Assembly (NCBI GenBank): GCA_050116415.1
Contig: JASFOS010000005.1
Span: 1 to 29,869, forward strand
Direction: 5' to 3'
Length of the DNA: 29,869 bases
Source of the DNA: JARRJY01 sp050116415
GTDB taxonomy: Bacteria > Pseudomonadota > Gammaproteobacteria > UBA6429 > Thiohalophilaceae
The notes beneath the pieces are model-generated. The model did not search any database. It was given only the letters and a program-made list of their open reading frames with translations, and had not been told where the DNA came from. Shown here in pieces: positions 23,764 to 29,869 of this stretch; position 1 is the first letter of the stretch, and every line of letters begins with the position of its first letter. Made by a program: the position numbers and the translations under genes.

Positions 23764-24248
23764 TGATCATCAACTGGCTAATCAGGATAAATGCAAAGCT
23801 GCAACGAATTGAAGATGTTTTACTGCCAGCATTGTTTATCCTGACCCTGCTACTTGCTGTCCTGCAGATTGTATTGCGTAACATCTTTGGCGTTGGCCTG
23901 GTATGGATCGATCCCTTGCTGCGCATCCTGGTGCTCTGGCTGGGCATGCTCGGCGCAATGTATGCAACACGTAAAAAACGTCATATCAGCATAGATGTCA
24001 TCAGGCATTACCTGGGGCCGCAACTAAAACAACAGCTGCAACGCCTGATATACTTGGCCAGTAGTATTATCTGTTTAATCTGTTTCTACTTCAGCATCCC
24101 TTACCTGATCCTCGAATACGAAGACGGCAGCAGTGCTTTTTCACAAGTACCGTTATGGCTGACTGAAAGCATTATTCCGTTTGCGCTTCTGGTTATGGCG
24201 CTACGTTTCCTGTTTTTTTCACTCGCACCCCGTAAGGAAATCGGCTGA
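23763..24248 (+). CDS. dctQ: TRAP transporter small permease, DctQ family
   Basis: 161 residues with four membrane helices (about 19-40, 55-75, 93-115, 137-157), normal for DctQ. The signature stretch LLAVLQIVLRNIFGVGLVWIDPLLRILVLWLGMLGAMYATRKKRHISIDVIRHYL carries the conserved Asn/Arg and WxD..LR elements of the family. DctQ is the small membrane subunit that pairs with DctM to drive sodium- or proton-coupled uptake. Its ATG overlaps the dctP stop by one base (TAATG), and dctM begins 5 bp after its stop. Confidence 0.93.
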   Translation: MIINWLIRINAKLQRIEDVLLPALFILTLLLAVLQIVLRNIFGVGLVWIDPLLRILVLWLGMLGAMYATRKKRHISIDVIRHYLGPQLKQQLQRLIYLASSIICLICFYFSIPYLILEYEDGSSAFSQVPLWLTESIIPFALLVMALRFLFFSLAPRKEIG

Positions 24249-24253
24249 TCGGT

Positions 24254-25534
24254 ATGGAATGGCTCATCATTGCAATCCTGGTGATACTGGCCCTGATGGG
24301 AACCCCGCTGTTCGTCATTATTCTGGGAGCGGCGGCCACCGGCTTTTATTTTGCCGACATCGATCTGGCGGTTATCGTGATAGAAATATACCGCATATCC
24401 GATATCCCCCTGTTAATCGCGCTACCCTTGTTCACCTTTGCTGGCTACATCCTCAGTGAAAGTAACACCTCGCACCGCCTGGTCGAACTGAGCCGTGCAC
24501 TGTTTGGCTGGATACCGGATGAATTGGCCATTGTCACGCTGGTAAGCTGCGCCTTGTTTACCGCCTTCACAGGCGCTACCGGGGTCACCATCGTGGCGCT
24601 GGGTGCGCTATTACTGCCTGCGTTAAAAGAAGCCGGATATAGTGAAAAATACAGTACTGGCCTGATAACGACCTCGGGCAGCCTCGGCCTGTTATTACCA
24701 CCATCCTTACCGCTGATTCTTTATGTAATCATCGTGCAACAAATGGAAATCGGGCAAAGCATTCAAATGGAAGATGCCTTCAAGGCCGGCATCCTGCCCA
24801 GCCTGTTGATGATCCTGCTACTCGCGGTCTGGTCACGCTGGGCAACGCGTCATTCTCCGGTAGATACACAGCCTTTCAGTAAACAGCGTTTGTGGAACTC
24901 AATCTATGCCGCTCGCTGGGAAATCCCCTTGCCGTTTATTGTGCTGGGCGGTATTTATGGTGGCGTGTTCGCGGTTTCCGAAGCGGCCGCCGTCACTGCT
25001 ATTTATACCCTGATCATTGAAGTCTTTGTCTATAAAGAAATCAGCCTTGGCAAGGTGCCTGATATTATTCGTGAATCGATGCTGGTAGTGGGCGGTATCC
25101 TGTTGATCCTGGCCGCCTCACTGGCACTCACCAACTATATTATCGATGCCGAAATCCCCTCGCTGTTATTTGACTGGATACGAGAACATATCTCAAGCAA
25201 GCTGGTTTTCCTGATTGTGCTGAACCTGTTCTTACTGGTGCTGGGCGCTTTCCTCGATATTTTCTCGGCGCTGGTGCTGATGATCCCGCTGATCCTGCCG
25301 CTTGCCCTGGGGTATGGTATTCATCCTTTACACCTGGGGATTATCTTTCTGGCCAATATGCAGGTCGGTTACTTTACACCACCGGTTGGCATGAACCTGT
25401 TTATTGCCAGTTACCGGTTTAAAAAACCGATATCCGAAATTTATGCCGCGACCATTCCCTTCATGCTGGTATTACTGATCGCGGTACTGATTATTACCTA
25501 TGTACCGCAACTGTCACTGTTGCTGGTTGATTAA
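24254..25534 (+). CDS. dctM: TRAP transporter large permease, DctM family
   Basis: 426 residues with about a dozen membrane helices, the normal DctM length. Recognisable segments are IPLLIALPLFTFAGYILSES near the N-terminus, ALFTAFTGATGVTIVALGALLLPALKEAGYSEKYSTGLITTSGSLGLLLPPSLPLILY in the first inverted-repeat half, and LGAFLDIFSALVLMIPLILPLALGYGIHPLHLGIIFLANMQVGYFTPPVGMNLFIASYRF in the second. These are the expected Na+-site and substrate-site regions of the elevator domain. It completes a four-gene TatT-P-Q-M transporter. Its TAA stop is interlocked with the TAA of convergent slyX in the tetramer TTAA. Confidence 0.96.
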   Translation: MEWLIIAILVILALMGTPLFVIILGAAATGFYFADIDLAVIVIEIYRISDIPLLIALPLFTFAGYILSESNTSHRLVELSRALFGWIPDELAIVTLVSCALFTAFTGATGVTIVALGALLLPALKEAGYSEKYSTGLITTSGSLGLLLPPSLPLILYVIIVQQMEIGQSIQMEDAFKAGILPSLLMILLLAVWSRWATRHSPVDTQPFSKQRLWNSIYAARWEIPLPFIVLGGIYGGVFAVSEAAAVTAIYTLIIEVFVYKEISLGKVPDIIRESMLVVGGILLILAASLALTNYIIDAEIPSLLFDWIREHISSKLVFLIVLNLFLLVLGAFLDIFSALVLMIPLILPLALGYGIHPLHLGIIFLANMQVGYFTPPVGMNLFIASYRFKKPISEIYAATIPFMLVLLIAVLIITYVPQLSLLLVD

Positions 25535-25737
25535 TAGTGCGGTGGCGGGGGCTCATCCGCCGCATCCCGCACCGCCTCTTCTGACATGCTTTTAATCCTG
25601 TCATACAGTTCCTGAATCGCCGCCTGCAGGATATCCAGCTGGTTCTGCTGTTTGGTAACAATGTTGTTCAATTCCTGGATGGTAGTTTCCTGGAATGCCA
25701 GTTTAGTTTCCATTTCTATCAATCGTTGCTCTTGCAT
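25531..25737 (-). CDS. slyX: SlyX family protein
   Basis: 68 residues from ATG 25737, which has GGGGA about five bases upstream; an ATG five codons earlier (25752) lies directly on the T-run of the aroG terminator and is less likely. The protein is one long coiled coil (RLIEMETKLAFQETTIQELNNIVTKQQNQLDILQ) ending in a proline-rich tail PPPPHY, exactly like E. coli SlyX. Its molecular role is not established. It sits downstream of aroG on the same strand, behind aroG's terminator, so it must rely on read-through or a small promoter of its own. Confidence 0.93.
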   Translation of the reverse strand: MQEQRLIEMETKLAFQETTIQELNNIVTKQQNQLDILQAAIQELYDRIKSMSEEAVRDAADEPPPPHY

Positions 25738-25753
25738 AGTCGTCCCCAACATG

Positions 25754-25776
25754 AAAAACCCGGCGCATGCCGGGTT
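25754..25776 (-). terminator. Rho-independent terminator of aroG
   Basis: On the minus strand an 8-base stem AACCCGGC/GCCGGGTT encloses ATGC and is followed directly by TTTTT (part of the run shared with the stem end). It is 37 bp past the aroG stop and immediately precedes the slyX ribosome site. Confidence 0.88.
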
Positions 25777-25813
25777 ACAGTTTATTTATCAGAAAGCTTA
25801 ACCACCAGGCTGC

Positions 25814-26914
25814 TCAATCAAGCTCATCCTGCTCGGGGGTTGTGCTTCTGCCATGCTTTGCTCTTCGCGCGCGTACGGCTTCGGCCAGCTGACGTAATAC
25901 CGGCTCGCTATCCTCCCAGCCCAGACAGGCATCGGTGATACTCTGGCCATAAACCAGTTCCTTGCCTGTCTCGATATCCTGGCGCCCTTCCTTGAGGTGG
26001 CTTTCGATCATCACGCCCATGATGCCATCATTACCTGAAGTAATCTGGTTTGCCACGTCCCTGGCAACATCAATCTGGCGTCGCGGTTGTTTCTGGCTAT
26101 TAGCGTGACTGAAATCGATCATTAGCTTGGCGTTCAGTTCAGCCTCTTCCAGTTTACTGAGCGCATCATCAACACTAGCCTTGTCATAATTGGGCTGTTT
26201 GCCGCCACGCAGGATGATATGGCAATCATCATTACCGGTGGTGGCAAAGATGGCGGAATGTCCTTCCTTGGTCAGCGACAGGAAATTATGCGGTCGGCTC
26301 GCAGCGTTAATCGCATCAATGGCGATTTTCAGGGTACCGTCAGTACCATTCTTGAAGCCAACCGGGCACGACAAACCGGAAGCCAGTTCACGGTGTACCT
26401 GGCTCTCTGTGGTACGCGCACCGATGGCGCCCCAGCTAATCAGGTCGGCGATATATTGCGGGGTGATCAGGTCAAGAAACTCGGTACCGGCCGGCACCCC
26501 CATGTTGTTAACGTCTACCAGTAACTGGCGCGCCAGGTGTAAGCCCTTGTTGATTTGATAACTGTCATCCAGTTCCGGATCATTGATCAGGCCCTTCCAG
26601 CCTACCGTGGTGCGTGGCTTTTCAAAATAGACACGCATCACGATCAGCAAGTCTTCCTTAAGCTCGTCGCTCATTTTTTTCAGACGCGTGGCATATTCCT
26701 TGGCGGCTTCCGGATCATGGACAGAGCACGGCCCTATCACCACCAGCAGGCGATCATCTTTGCCACGCAAGATATTATGTATCGCGGTACGTGTTTCAAA
26801 AATGACTCGACTCGCATCATCAGTAATGGGTACATCCTGGTGCAGTTGCACGGGAGATACCAGCTCCTTCATGGCCGTAATGCGAACATCATCTGTCTTG
26901 TACTTCATATTCAT
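25814..26914 (-). CDS. aroG: 3-deoxy-7-phosphoheptulonate (DAHP) synthase, class I AroG type
   Basis: 366 residues. It condenses phosphoenolpyruvate and erythrose 4-phosphate, the first step of the shikimate pathway. The N-terminal extension NMKYKTDDVRITAMKELVSP matches AroFGH-type enzymes that carry feedback control. Core motifs are VVIGPCSVHDPEAAKEYA, MRVYFEKPRTTVGWKGLINDP, the active-site block WGAIGARTTESQVHRELASGLSCPVGFKNGTDG, the histidine in CHIILRGG, and MIDFSHANS. Overall it is closest to AroG as I remember it, but which aromatic amino acid inhibits it cannot be stated from sequence by eye. An AAAGG lies nine bases upstream of ATG 26914. A strong terminator follows the gene. Confidence 0.96.
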   Translation of the reverse strand: MNMKYKTDDVRITAMKELVSPVQLHQDVPITDDASRVIFETRTAIHNILRGKDDRLLVVIGPCSVHDPEAAKEYATRLKKMSDELKEDLLIVMRVYFEKPRTTVGWKGLINDPELDDSYQINKGLHLARQLLVDVNNMGVPAGTEFLDLITPQYIADLISWGAIGARTTESQVHRELASGLSCPVGFKNGTDGTLKIAIDAINAASRPHNFLSLTKEGHSAIFATTGNDDCHIILRGGKQPNYDKASVDDALSKLEEAELNAKLMIDFSHANSQKQPRRQIDVARDVANQITSGNDGIMGVMIESHLKEGRQDIETGKELVYGQSITDACLGWEDSEPVLRQLAEAVRARRAKHGRSTTPEQDELD

Positions 26915-26954
26915 GGCTTTATGCCTTTAGCTTGATTAATTCCACTGTCCCGGG

Positions 26955-27827
26955 TTATTTAACGCCAAGATGCTTGCGTATAAATCGTGCAGCCCGTTGC
27001 ACTGCATCCTTCGACGCCAGGTCATCAGCAAAAGTGCGCACATGCGGTGGACGAAAATCGAAGCCGCGTCCTACGCCCGGGTAAATGACCAGTTGCGCGT
27101 TACCACCGTTTTCATTGAGTGCTTTCAGGCCTGACTCGATGACCCGGCGACGCTGATATTGTTCTTCATCGCCGATAAACACCATCACCGGAATACTAAG
27201 CTGTTCAACTTCCGGCGCGAAGCCATAGACCTGCAAGGGTTCCGGGGCATTGGGATCCTGTAGATGTGGATAATACGAGACATAACAGGCCACATCTTTT
27301 TGCTGGCGCTTAAATGTTGTCGCCACCTTCAAGGTATAGTAACCACCGCGCGTGTGCGAATACAAACAGGCCTTTTCGGTGCTAATATCCTTGCGCTTTA
27401 ATAACTCGGTGACACCGGCATTCACATCCTTTTCCAGTTCATAATCATGCTCGACAGGATGGGTCCCGAGGAAATGTGCCTTGTAAATATCCGGGGCATA
27501 AACCACGAAACCGCGTGCCGCCAGGCGTCGGGCATGGCGCTGTACCAGGTCACCCAGTCCGCGTCGGCCATGCTGGAAAAACACTGCCGGGAACTTGCCC
27601 GGCTTCGCGGGGCGCGCCACCATTACCGGTACTTCCACGTCGCGACTCTGGTAACTGGTCCACTCCGTTTTGACAGTATAATTGTTAAAGGTTTCAATCT
27701 GGCCGTTGTTCCACCAGGCCTCGTTCCACCACCAGGATTTGTCTTCCTGTTCCTGGTGCGCAGCAGCGGCAAGGGTGAAAACCGCCAGCATCATGCTGGT
27801 TAGAACTTTGAGTACTGTCATTTTCAT
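26955..27827 (-). CDS. Exported dienelactone-hydrolase-like protein with degenerate catalytic site
   Basis: 290 residues with a signal peptide (MTVLKVLTSMMLAVFTLAAAAHQ). The alpha/beta-hydrolase body matches the dienelactone hydrolase family: VMVARPAKPGKFPAVFFQHGRRGL, RLAARGFVVYAPDIY, VYGFAPEVEQLSIPVMVFIGDEEQY, and a C-terminal RFIRKHLG. The catalytic positions look altered: the elbow normally G-x-C-x-G-G reads SHTRGG, with Thr159 in place of the Cys/Ser nucleophile. The usual G-x-x-D reads GDEE. The usual YPGAGHGF reads YPGVGRGF, with Arg254 for the catalytic His. It may therefore bind rather than hydrolyse, or use other residues. The stop lies 40 bp from the aroG start on the same strand. 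MKM offers two starts, 27827 and 27821. Confidence 0.85.
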   Translation of the reverse strand: MKMTVLKVLTSMMLAVFTLAAAAHQEQEDKSWWWNEAWWNNGQIETFNNYTVKTEWTSYQSRDVEVPVMVARPAKPGKFPAVFFQHGRRGLGDLVQRHARRLAARGFVVYAPDIYKAHFLGTHPVEHDYELEKDVNAGVTELLKRKDISTEKACLYSHTRGGYYTLKVATTFKRQQKDVACYVSYYPHLQDPNAPEPLQVYGFAPEVEQLSIPVMVFIGDEEQYQRRRVIESGLKALNENGGNAQLVIYPGVGRGFDFRPPHVRTFADDLASKDAVQRAARFIRKHLGVK

Positions 27828-27997
27828 TACGCGTTGAACCTCAAATCATTACTACTATTGCCCATTCTTTGCCGTCACGCCTGATAGCCGGGCAAAAAGA
27901 AGCGCACAATATTAATAGGAACCGTCCCACGGGTAAACCATTACGAGTGAAATGCGGTTAAAATCGCTGAAAATGCAGCAAATCAGGATGTTTTTGC

Positions 27998-29242
27998 TCA
28001 GTGGCTGGAATCGAAACGATTACTTTTTTCAACCACCAGCTCCTTATCAATCAGGTAACGCAGGAAATCCCGGAAACAGGAGGGATCGATATTCTCGCCA
28101 TCCAGCTGGCTACAATGGTCGATAACTTTCTTGTAGATCTTCATTACCCGCGCCTTGCGCAACATGTCCAGCGCGGGGCGCTTCTCTTCGGCCGGATAGC
28201 GCGCCAGTTGATGAAACAGGAACATCACGTTTTGTGAATTCACATCGAGGACTTTTTCGCTGCCATAGACATGAAACTGGGGTGGGAAAATGGGTGCAAT
28301 CACCCGCAATAACTGCGCGATGGCCCTCGCCGAAATCACCGTCTGCGCCTGGGTGGAACGAAGCGTTTCGATGACGAAGTCCAGTAATGGCAAAACCTTT
28401 TGCTTAACGCGGCCGATATAACCGGCCAGTGGCTGCTCGAACACATCCGGCGAGATTAAAAATGCGGCGGCCAACCACAGCACACGCTGGTTTTCATCGG
28501 CCAGTTTTTCCTGGTCGATCTTTTGACGTGCAATCACCAGCAGTTGCTGATGATCCGCATGAAACAAGGCCTGTTGCAGCAGGGGCTTGAATATCTTGAG
28601 ACGGCAGGTCTGCCAGTTCTGCAAAACCGTCAATACCAGCTGTTTGATATATGGCTCGCGCTGATCTTCCAGCAAGTGTTTTTTCAGGCCGGGCAACAAG
28701 TGGGCATCCTGCTTGATAAGTGCGGCCCAGAAATCCGCCAGTGCCGGGATCGCGATCTGGTCATTGTCCAGTAGCGCGTCCTGCCACTGGTGCTGGTGTG
28801 GAATGTTGTTGCTATAGGTAAAACATAATGCTGATCGTAACGTCGCATCACTCACTTCGGATAACCTGTTTTGCCGATCCAGCCGGTCCATGCCGGCGAG
28901 GATCACGTAACCCTCGGCAAGTTCTTTGCCCGCTGCCAGTTCCTCACCGATCTCTGCCGGTGTTGCCGGTGCCTGGTTGATAACCGTTGTCTCGAAGCCT
29001 TGCAAAACCGCGTTGGCAATCTCCGGGCTGGCCAGTAGCTCTACCCGTTCATCACAATCCAGGTGATTATCGATTTCATAAAACATTCCCAGGTAGGCCC
29101 GCGCGAACGGCTCAAGCACAGACTGCGCTTTTGCCGAACGGATCTGCTCAACCTTGCCGGCAAGCTGTTGATTGTTTTCTCTACGTACCTGGGAAAAATC
29201 CACGTATAATACCTGTATATATTTTCTGACTCCAAGAGTCAC
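27998..29242 (-). CDS. Helical-repeat protein resembling the C-terminal region of bacterial NACHT proteins, without NTPase
   Basis: 414 residues if started at GTG 29242; tandem in-frame stops (TAA TAG) lie right before that codon, so the frame cannot be longer. GTG 29203, with AGG eight bases upstream, is an alternative. The sequence is helix-rich throughout, with no signal peptide, membrane helix or Walker motif. Segments such as SEVSDATLRSALCF, LQNWQTCRLKIFKPLLQQALFHADHQQLLVIARQKI, ENQRVLWLAAAFLISPDVFEQPLAGYI and LRVIAPIFPP match, from memory, the pattern of the C-terminal sensor-like helical region of large bacterial NACHT ATPases used in phage defence. The NACHT domain itself is missing. 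It is either a remnant of a longer gene or a standalone scaffold. Neighbours are unrelated. Moderate to low confidence in the family link. Confidence 0.65.
   Translation of the reverse strand: MTLGVRKYIQVLYVDFSQVRRENNQQLAGKVEQIRSAKAQSVLEPFARAYLGMFYEIDNHLDCDERVELLASPEIANAVLQGFETTVINQAPATPAEIGEELAAGKELAEGYVILAGMDRLDRQNRLSEVSDATLRSALCFTYSNNIPHQHQWQDALLDNDQIAIPALADFWAALIKQDAHLLPGLKKHLLEDQREPYIKQLVLTVLQNWQTCRLKIFKPLLQQALFHADHQQLLVIARQKIDQEKLADENQRVLWLAAAFLISPDVFEQPLAGYIGRVKQKVLPLLDFVIETLRSTQAQTVISARAIAQLLRVIAPIFPPQFHVYGSEKVLDVNSQNVMFLFHQLARYPAEEKRPALDMLRKARVMKIYKKVIDHCSQLDGENIDPSCFRDFLRYLIDKELVVEKSNRFDSSH
29227..29241. repeat. Short palindrome overlapping the 414-residue gene's first start codon
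   Basis: Perfect 6-base arms TGACTC / GAGTCA with spacer CAA. On the minus strand it overlaps the GTG at 29242-29240. In RNA it could form a small hairpin hiding that GTG; if translation starts at GTG 29203, it would lie in the leader instead. Confidence 0.45.
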
Positions 29243-29360
29243 CTATTATGTCATACCGTGACTGATACTTCAGGAACCCCCGTCCCCCATTCAGTCTGCA
29301 TTCAGCTAATCATCCCTATACTTTTTTCCATGCAAAGCAGCTATCTCGAGGAGAACAACC

Positions 29361-29672
29361 ATGAAGATGATTAAACGTATTGCCGCCCTGGCACTTATTC
29401 TGGGTGTTTCCAGCTCGGCACTGGCGCAAGGCGGTGATATCGAGGCCGGCAAGGCGCGTGCCGCCAGCTGTGCCGGTTGCCATGGTGCCAATGGCATGAG
29501 CAGCAACCCTGCCTGGCCTAACCTGGCGGGACAAAATGCCGCCTATCTGGAAAAGCAGTTGAAAATGTTTCGCGATGGACAGCGCCAGGATCCCCTGATG
29601 TCACCCATGGCCAAGCCGCTAAGTGACGCGGATATTGCAAACCTGGCAGCGTATTTCAGCTCGCTGAAATAA
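29361..29672 (+). CDS. Periplasmic class I cytochrome c (c553/c4-like single domain)
   Basis: 103 residues. The signal peptide KMIKRIAALALILGVSSSALA is cut before QGGDIEAGKA, leaving about 81 residues. The single heme site is C37-A-G-C40-H41, and the distal methionine is expected within DPLMSPMAKPLSD. The remaining pattern (NPAWPNLAGQNAAYLEKQLKMFRDGQR, then DADIANLAAYFSSL) is that of small c553/c4-type electron carriers. It would shuttle electrons in the periplasm, for example to a terminal oxidase; the partner is not in the window. A strong ribosome site GAGGAG precedes the ATG. A hairpin terminator follows 30 bp after the stop. Confidence 0.95.
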   Translation: MKMIKRIAALALILGVSSSALAQGGDIEAGKARAASCAGCHGANGMSSNPAWPNLAGQNAAYLEKQLKMFRDGQRQDPLMSPMAKPLSDADIANLAAYFSSLK

Positions 29673-29701
29673 GCGGGGTTGTACCGATTAACCTGGAAAA
29701 C

Positions 29702-29730
29702 AAAAAGGCCGGTAAAAACCGGCCTTTTTA
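29702..29730. terminator. Bidirectional rho-independent terminator after cytochrome c
   Basis: AAAAAGGCCGG and CCGGCCTTTTT form an 11-base stem with the loop TAAAAA. The run of A before and T after makes it work on both strands, ending the cytochrome gene (+) and the converging rhodanese gene (-). Confidence 0.9.
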
Positions 29731-29750
29731 TATTCTGCTATCGGGGGGGG

Positions 29751-29869
29751 TTAGATAGCCTCAGGCAAGTTCACGGGTAACCCGCTGCCGGCCCAACCCA
29801 TCATGCCACCACGCAGATTGTAAACGTTATCGTAACCTTGCTGCTGCAGGAACGCACAGGCTTGTGCGG
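29751..29869 (-). CDS. Rhodanese-like domain protein (C-terminal end only)
   Basis: The last ~39 residues of a gene that continues past the right edge. The reading AQACAFLQQQGYDNVYNLRGGMMGWAGSGLPV is the standard end of a rhodanese fold (helix, then VYNLxGGxxGW). The catalytic cysteine loop lies further upstream, outside or at the very edge, so activity and total length cannot be judged. The family transfers sulfane sulfur or serves as a sulfur-relay scaffold. A run of eight G (on the plus strand, 29743-29750) directly follows its TAA stop. Confidence 0.9.
   Translation of the reverse strand, partial: AQACAFLQQQGYDNVYNLRGGMMGWAGSGLPVNLPEAI

Noticed and set aside
27828..27997. Gene or RNA in the 170 bp gap after the dienelactone-hydrolase-like gene
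   Set aside because: No start/ribosome-site pair, no strong hairpin and no recognisable element was seen.
29743..29750. Run of eight G as a phase-variable tract
   Set aside because: It lies just after a stop codon, between a terminator and the end of the rhodanese gene, so slippage there would not change a protein.

Overview
The window reads as a dense, ordinary chromosomal segment of a gammaproteobacterium. Three things point that way: the close resemblance of MutY, YggX, YrfG, SlyX, AroG and TypA to their enterobacterial and pseudomonad relatives; the order asmA - mutY - yggX - tRNA-Phe; and the pip-dtd pair. A c553-type cytochrome and a four-part TRAP transporter suggest a free-living aquatic or sediment organism. 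The genus cannot be fixed from the sequence alone. No insertion sequence, CRISPR array, integrase or replication origin was found.

Layout. 1-714: 3' end of an MscS channel gene. 720-2763 (-): thiS, thiG and corA. 2848-9510 (+): AMP-dependent acyl-CoA ligase, a diguanylate cyclase, an AsmA protein, an exported START-like protein and mutY, then yggX and tRNA-Phe with its own promoter. 9927-10118: a small frame with no standard start codon. 10115-11703 (-): cysQ and an unknown exported protein. 11818-12468 (+): yrfG. 12458-12835 (-): a cysteine-cluster protein. 12942-15717 (+): an RpfC-like hybrid kinase overlapping a second diguanylate cyclase. 15714-18324 (-): a four-gene run (membrane protein, pip, dtd, lipoprotein) with 0-4 nt junctions. 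18439-20253 (-): typA. 20380-20910 (+): a possible CheZ-like protein. 20937-21632 (-): an orphan OmpR-type regulator. 21861-25534 (+): a TatT/DctP/DctQ/DctM TRAP system behind an AT-rich promoter region with a perfect inverted repeat. 25531-27827 (-): slyX, aroG (with terminator) and an exported dienelactone-hydrolase-like protein lacking the usual catalytic residues. 27998-29242 (-): a helical protein resembling the C-terminal part of bacterial NACHT proteins but without the NTPase. 29361-29672 (+): cytochrome c with a bidirectional terminator. 29751-29869 (-): end of a rhodanese gene.

How the parts relate. Most genes are housekeeping: thiamine, DNA repair, Fe-S protection, sulfur nucleotide turnover, aromatic amino acids, translation. 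The signalling content is notable for 30 kb: two GGDEF proteins, one RpfC-like hybrid kinase translationally coupled to one of them, one orphan response regulator and one candidate phosphatase. Most convergent gene ends are extremely tight, and at three of them the two stop codons share bases. The points most worth a second look are the RpfC-like/GGDEF pair, the CheZ-like protein, the NACHT C-terminal-like orphan, the TatT-TRAP locus with its atypical binding protein, the degenerate dienelactone-hydrolase-like protein, and the start-less frame behind tRNA-Phe.
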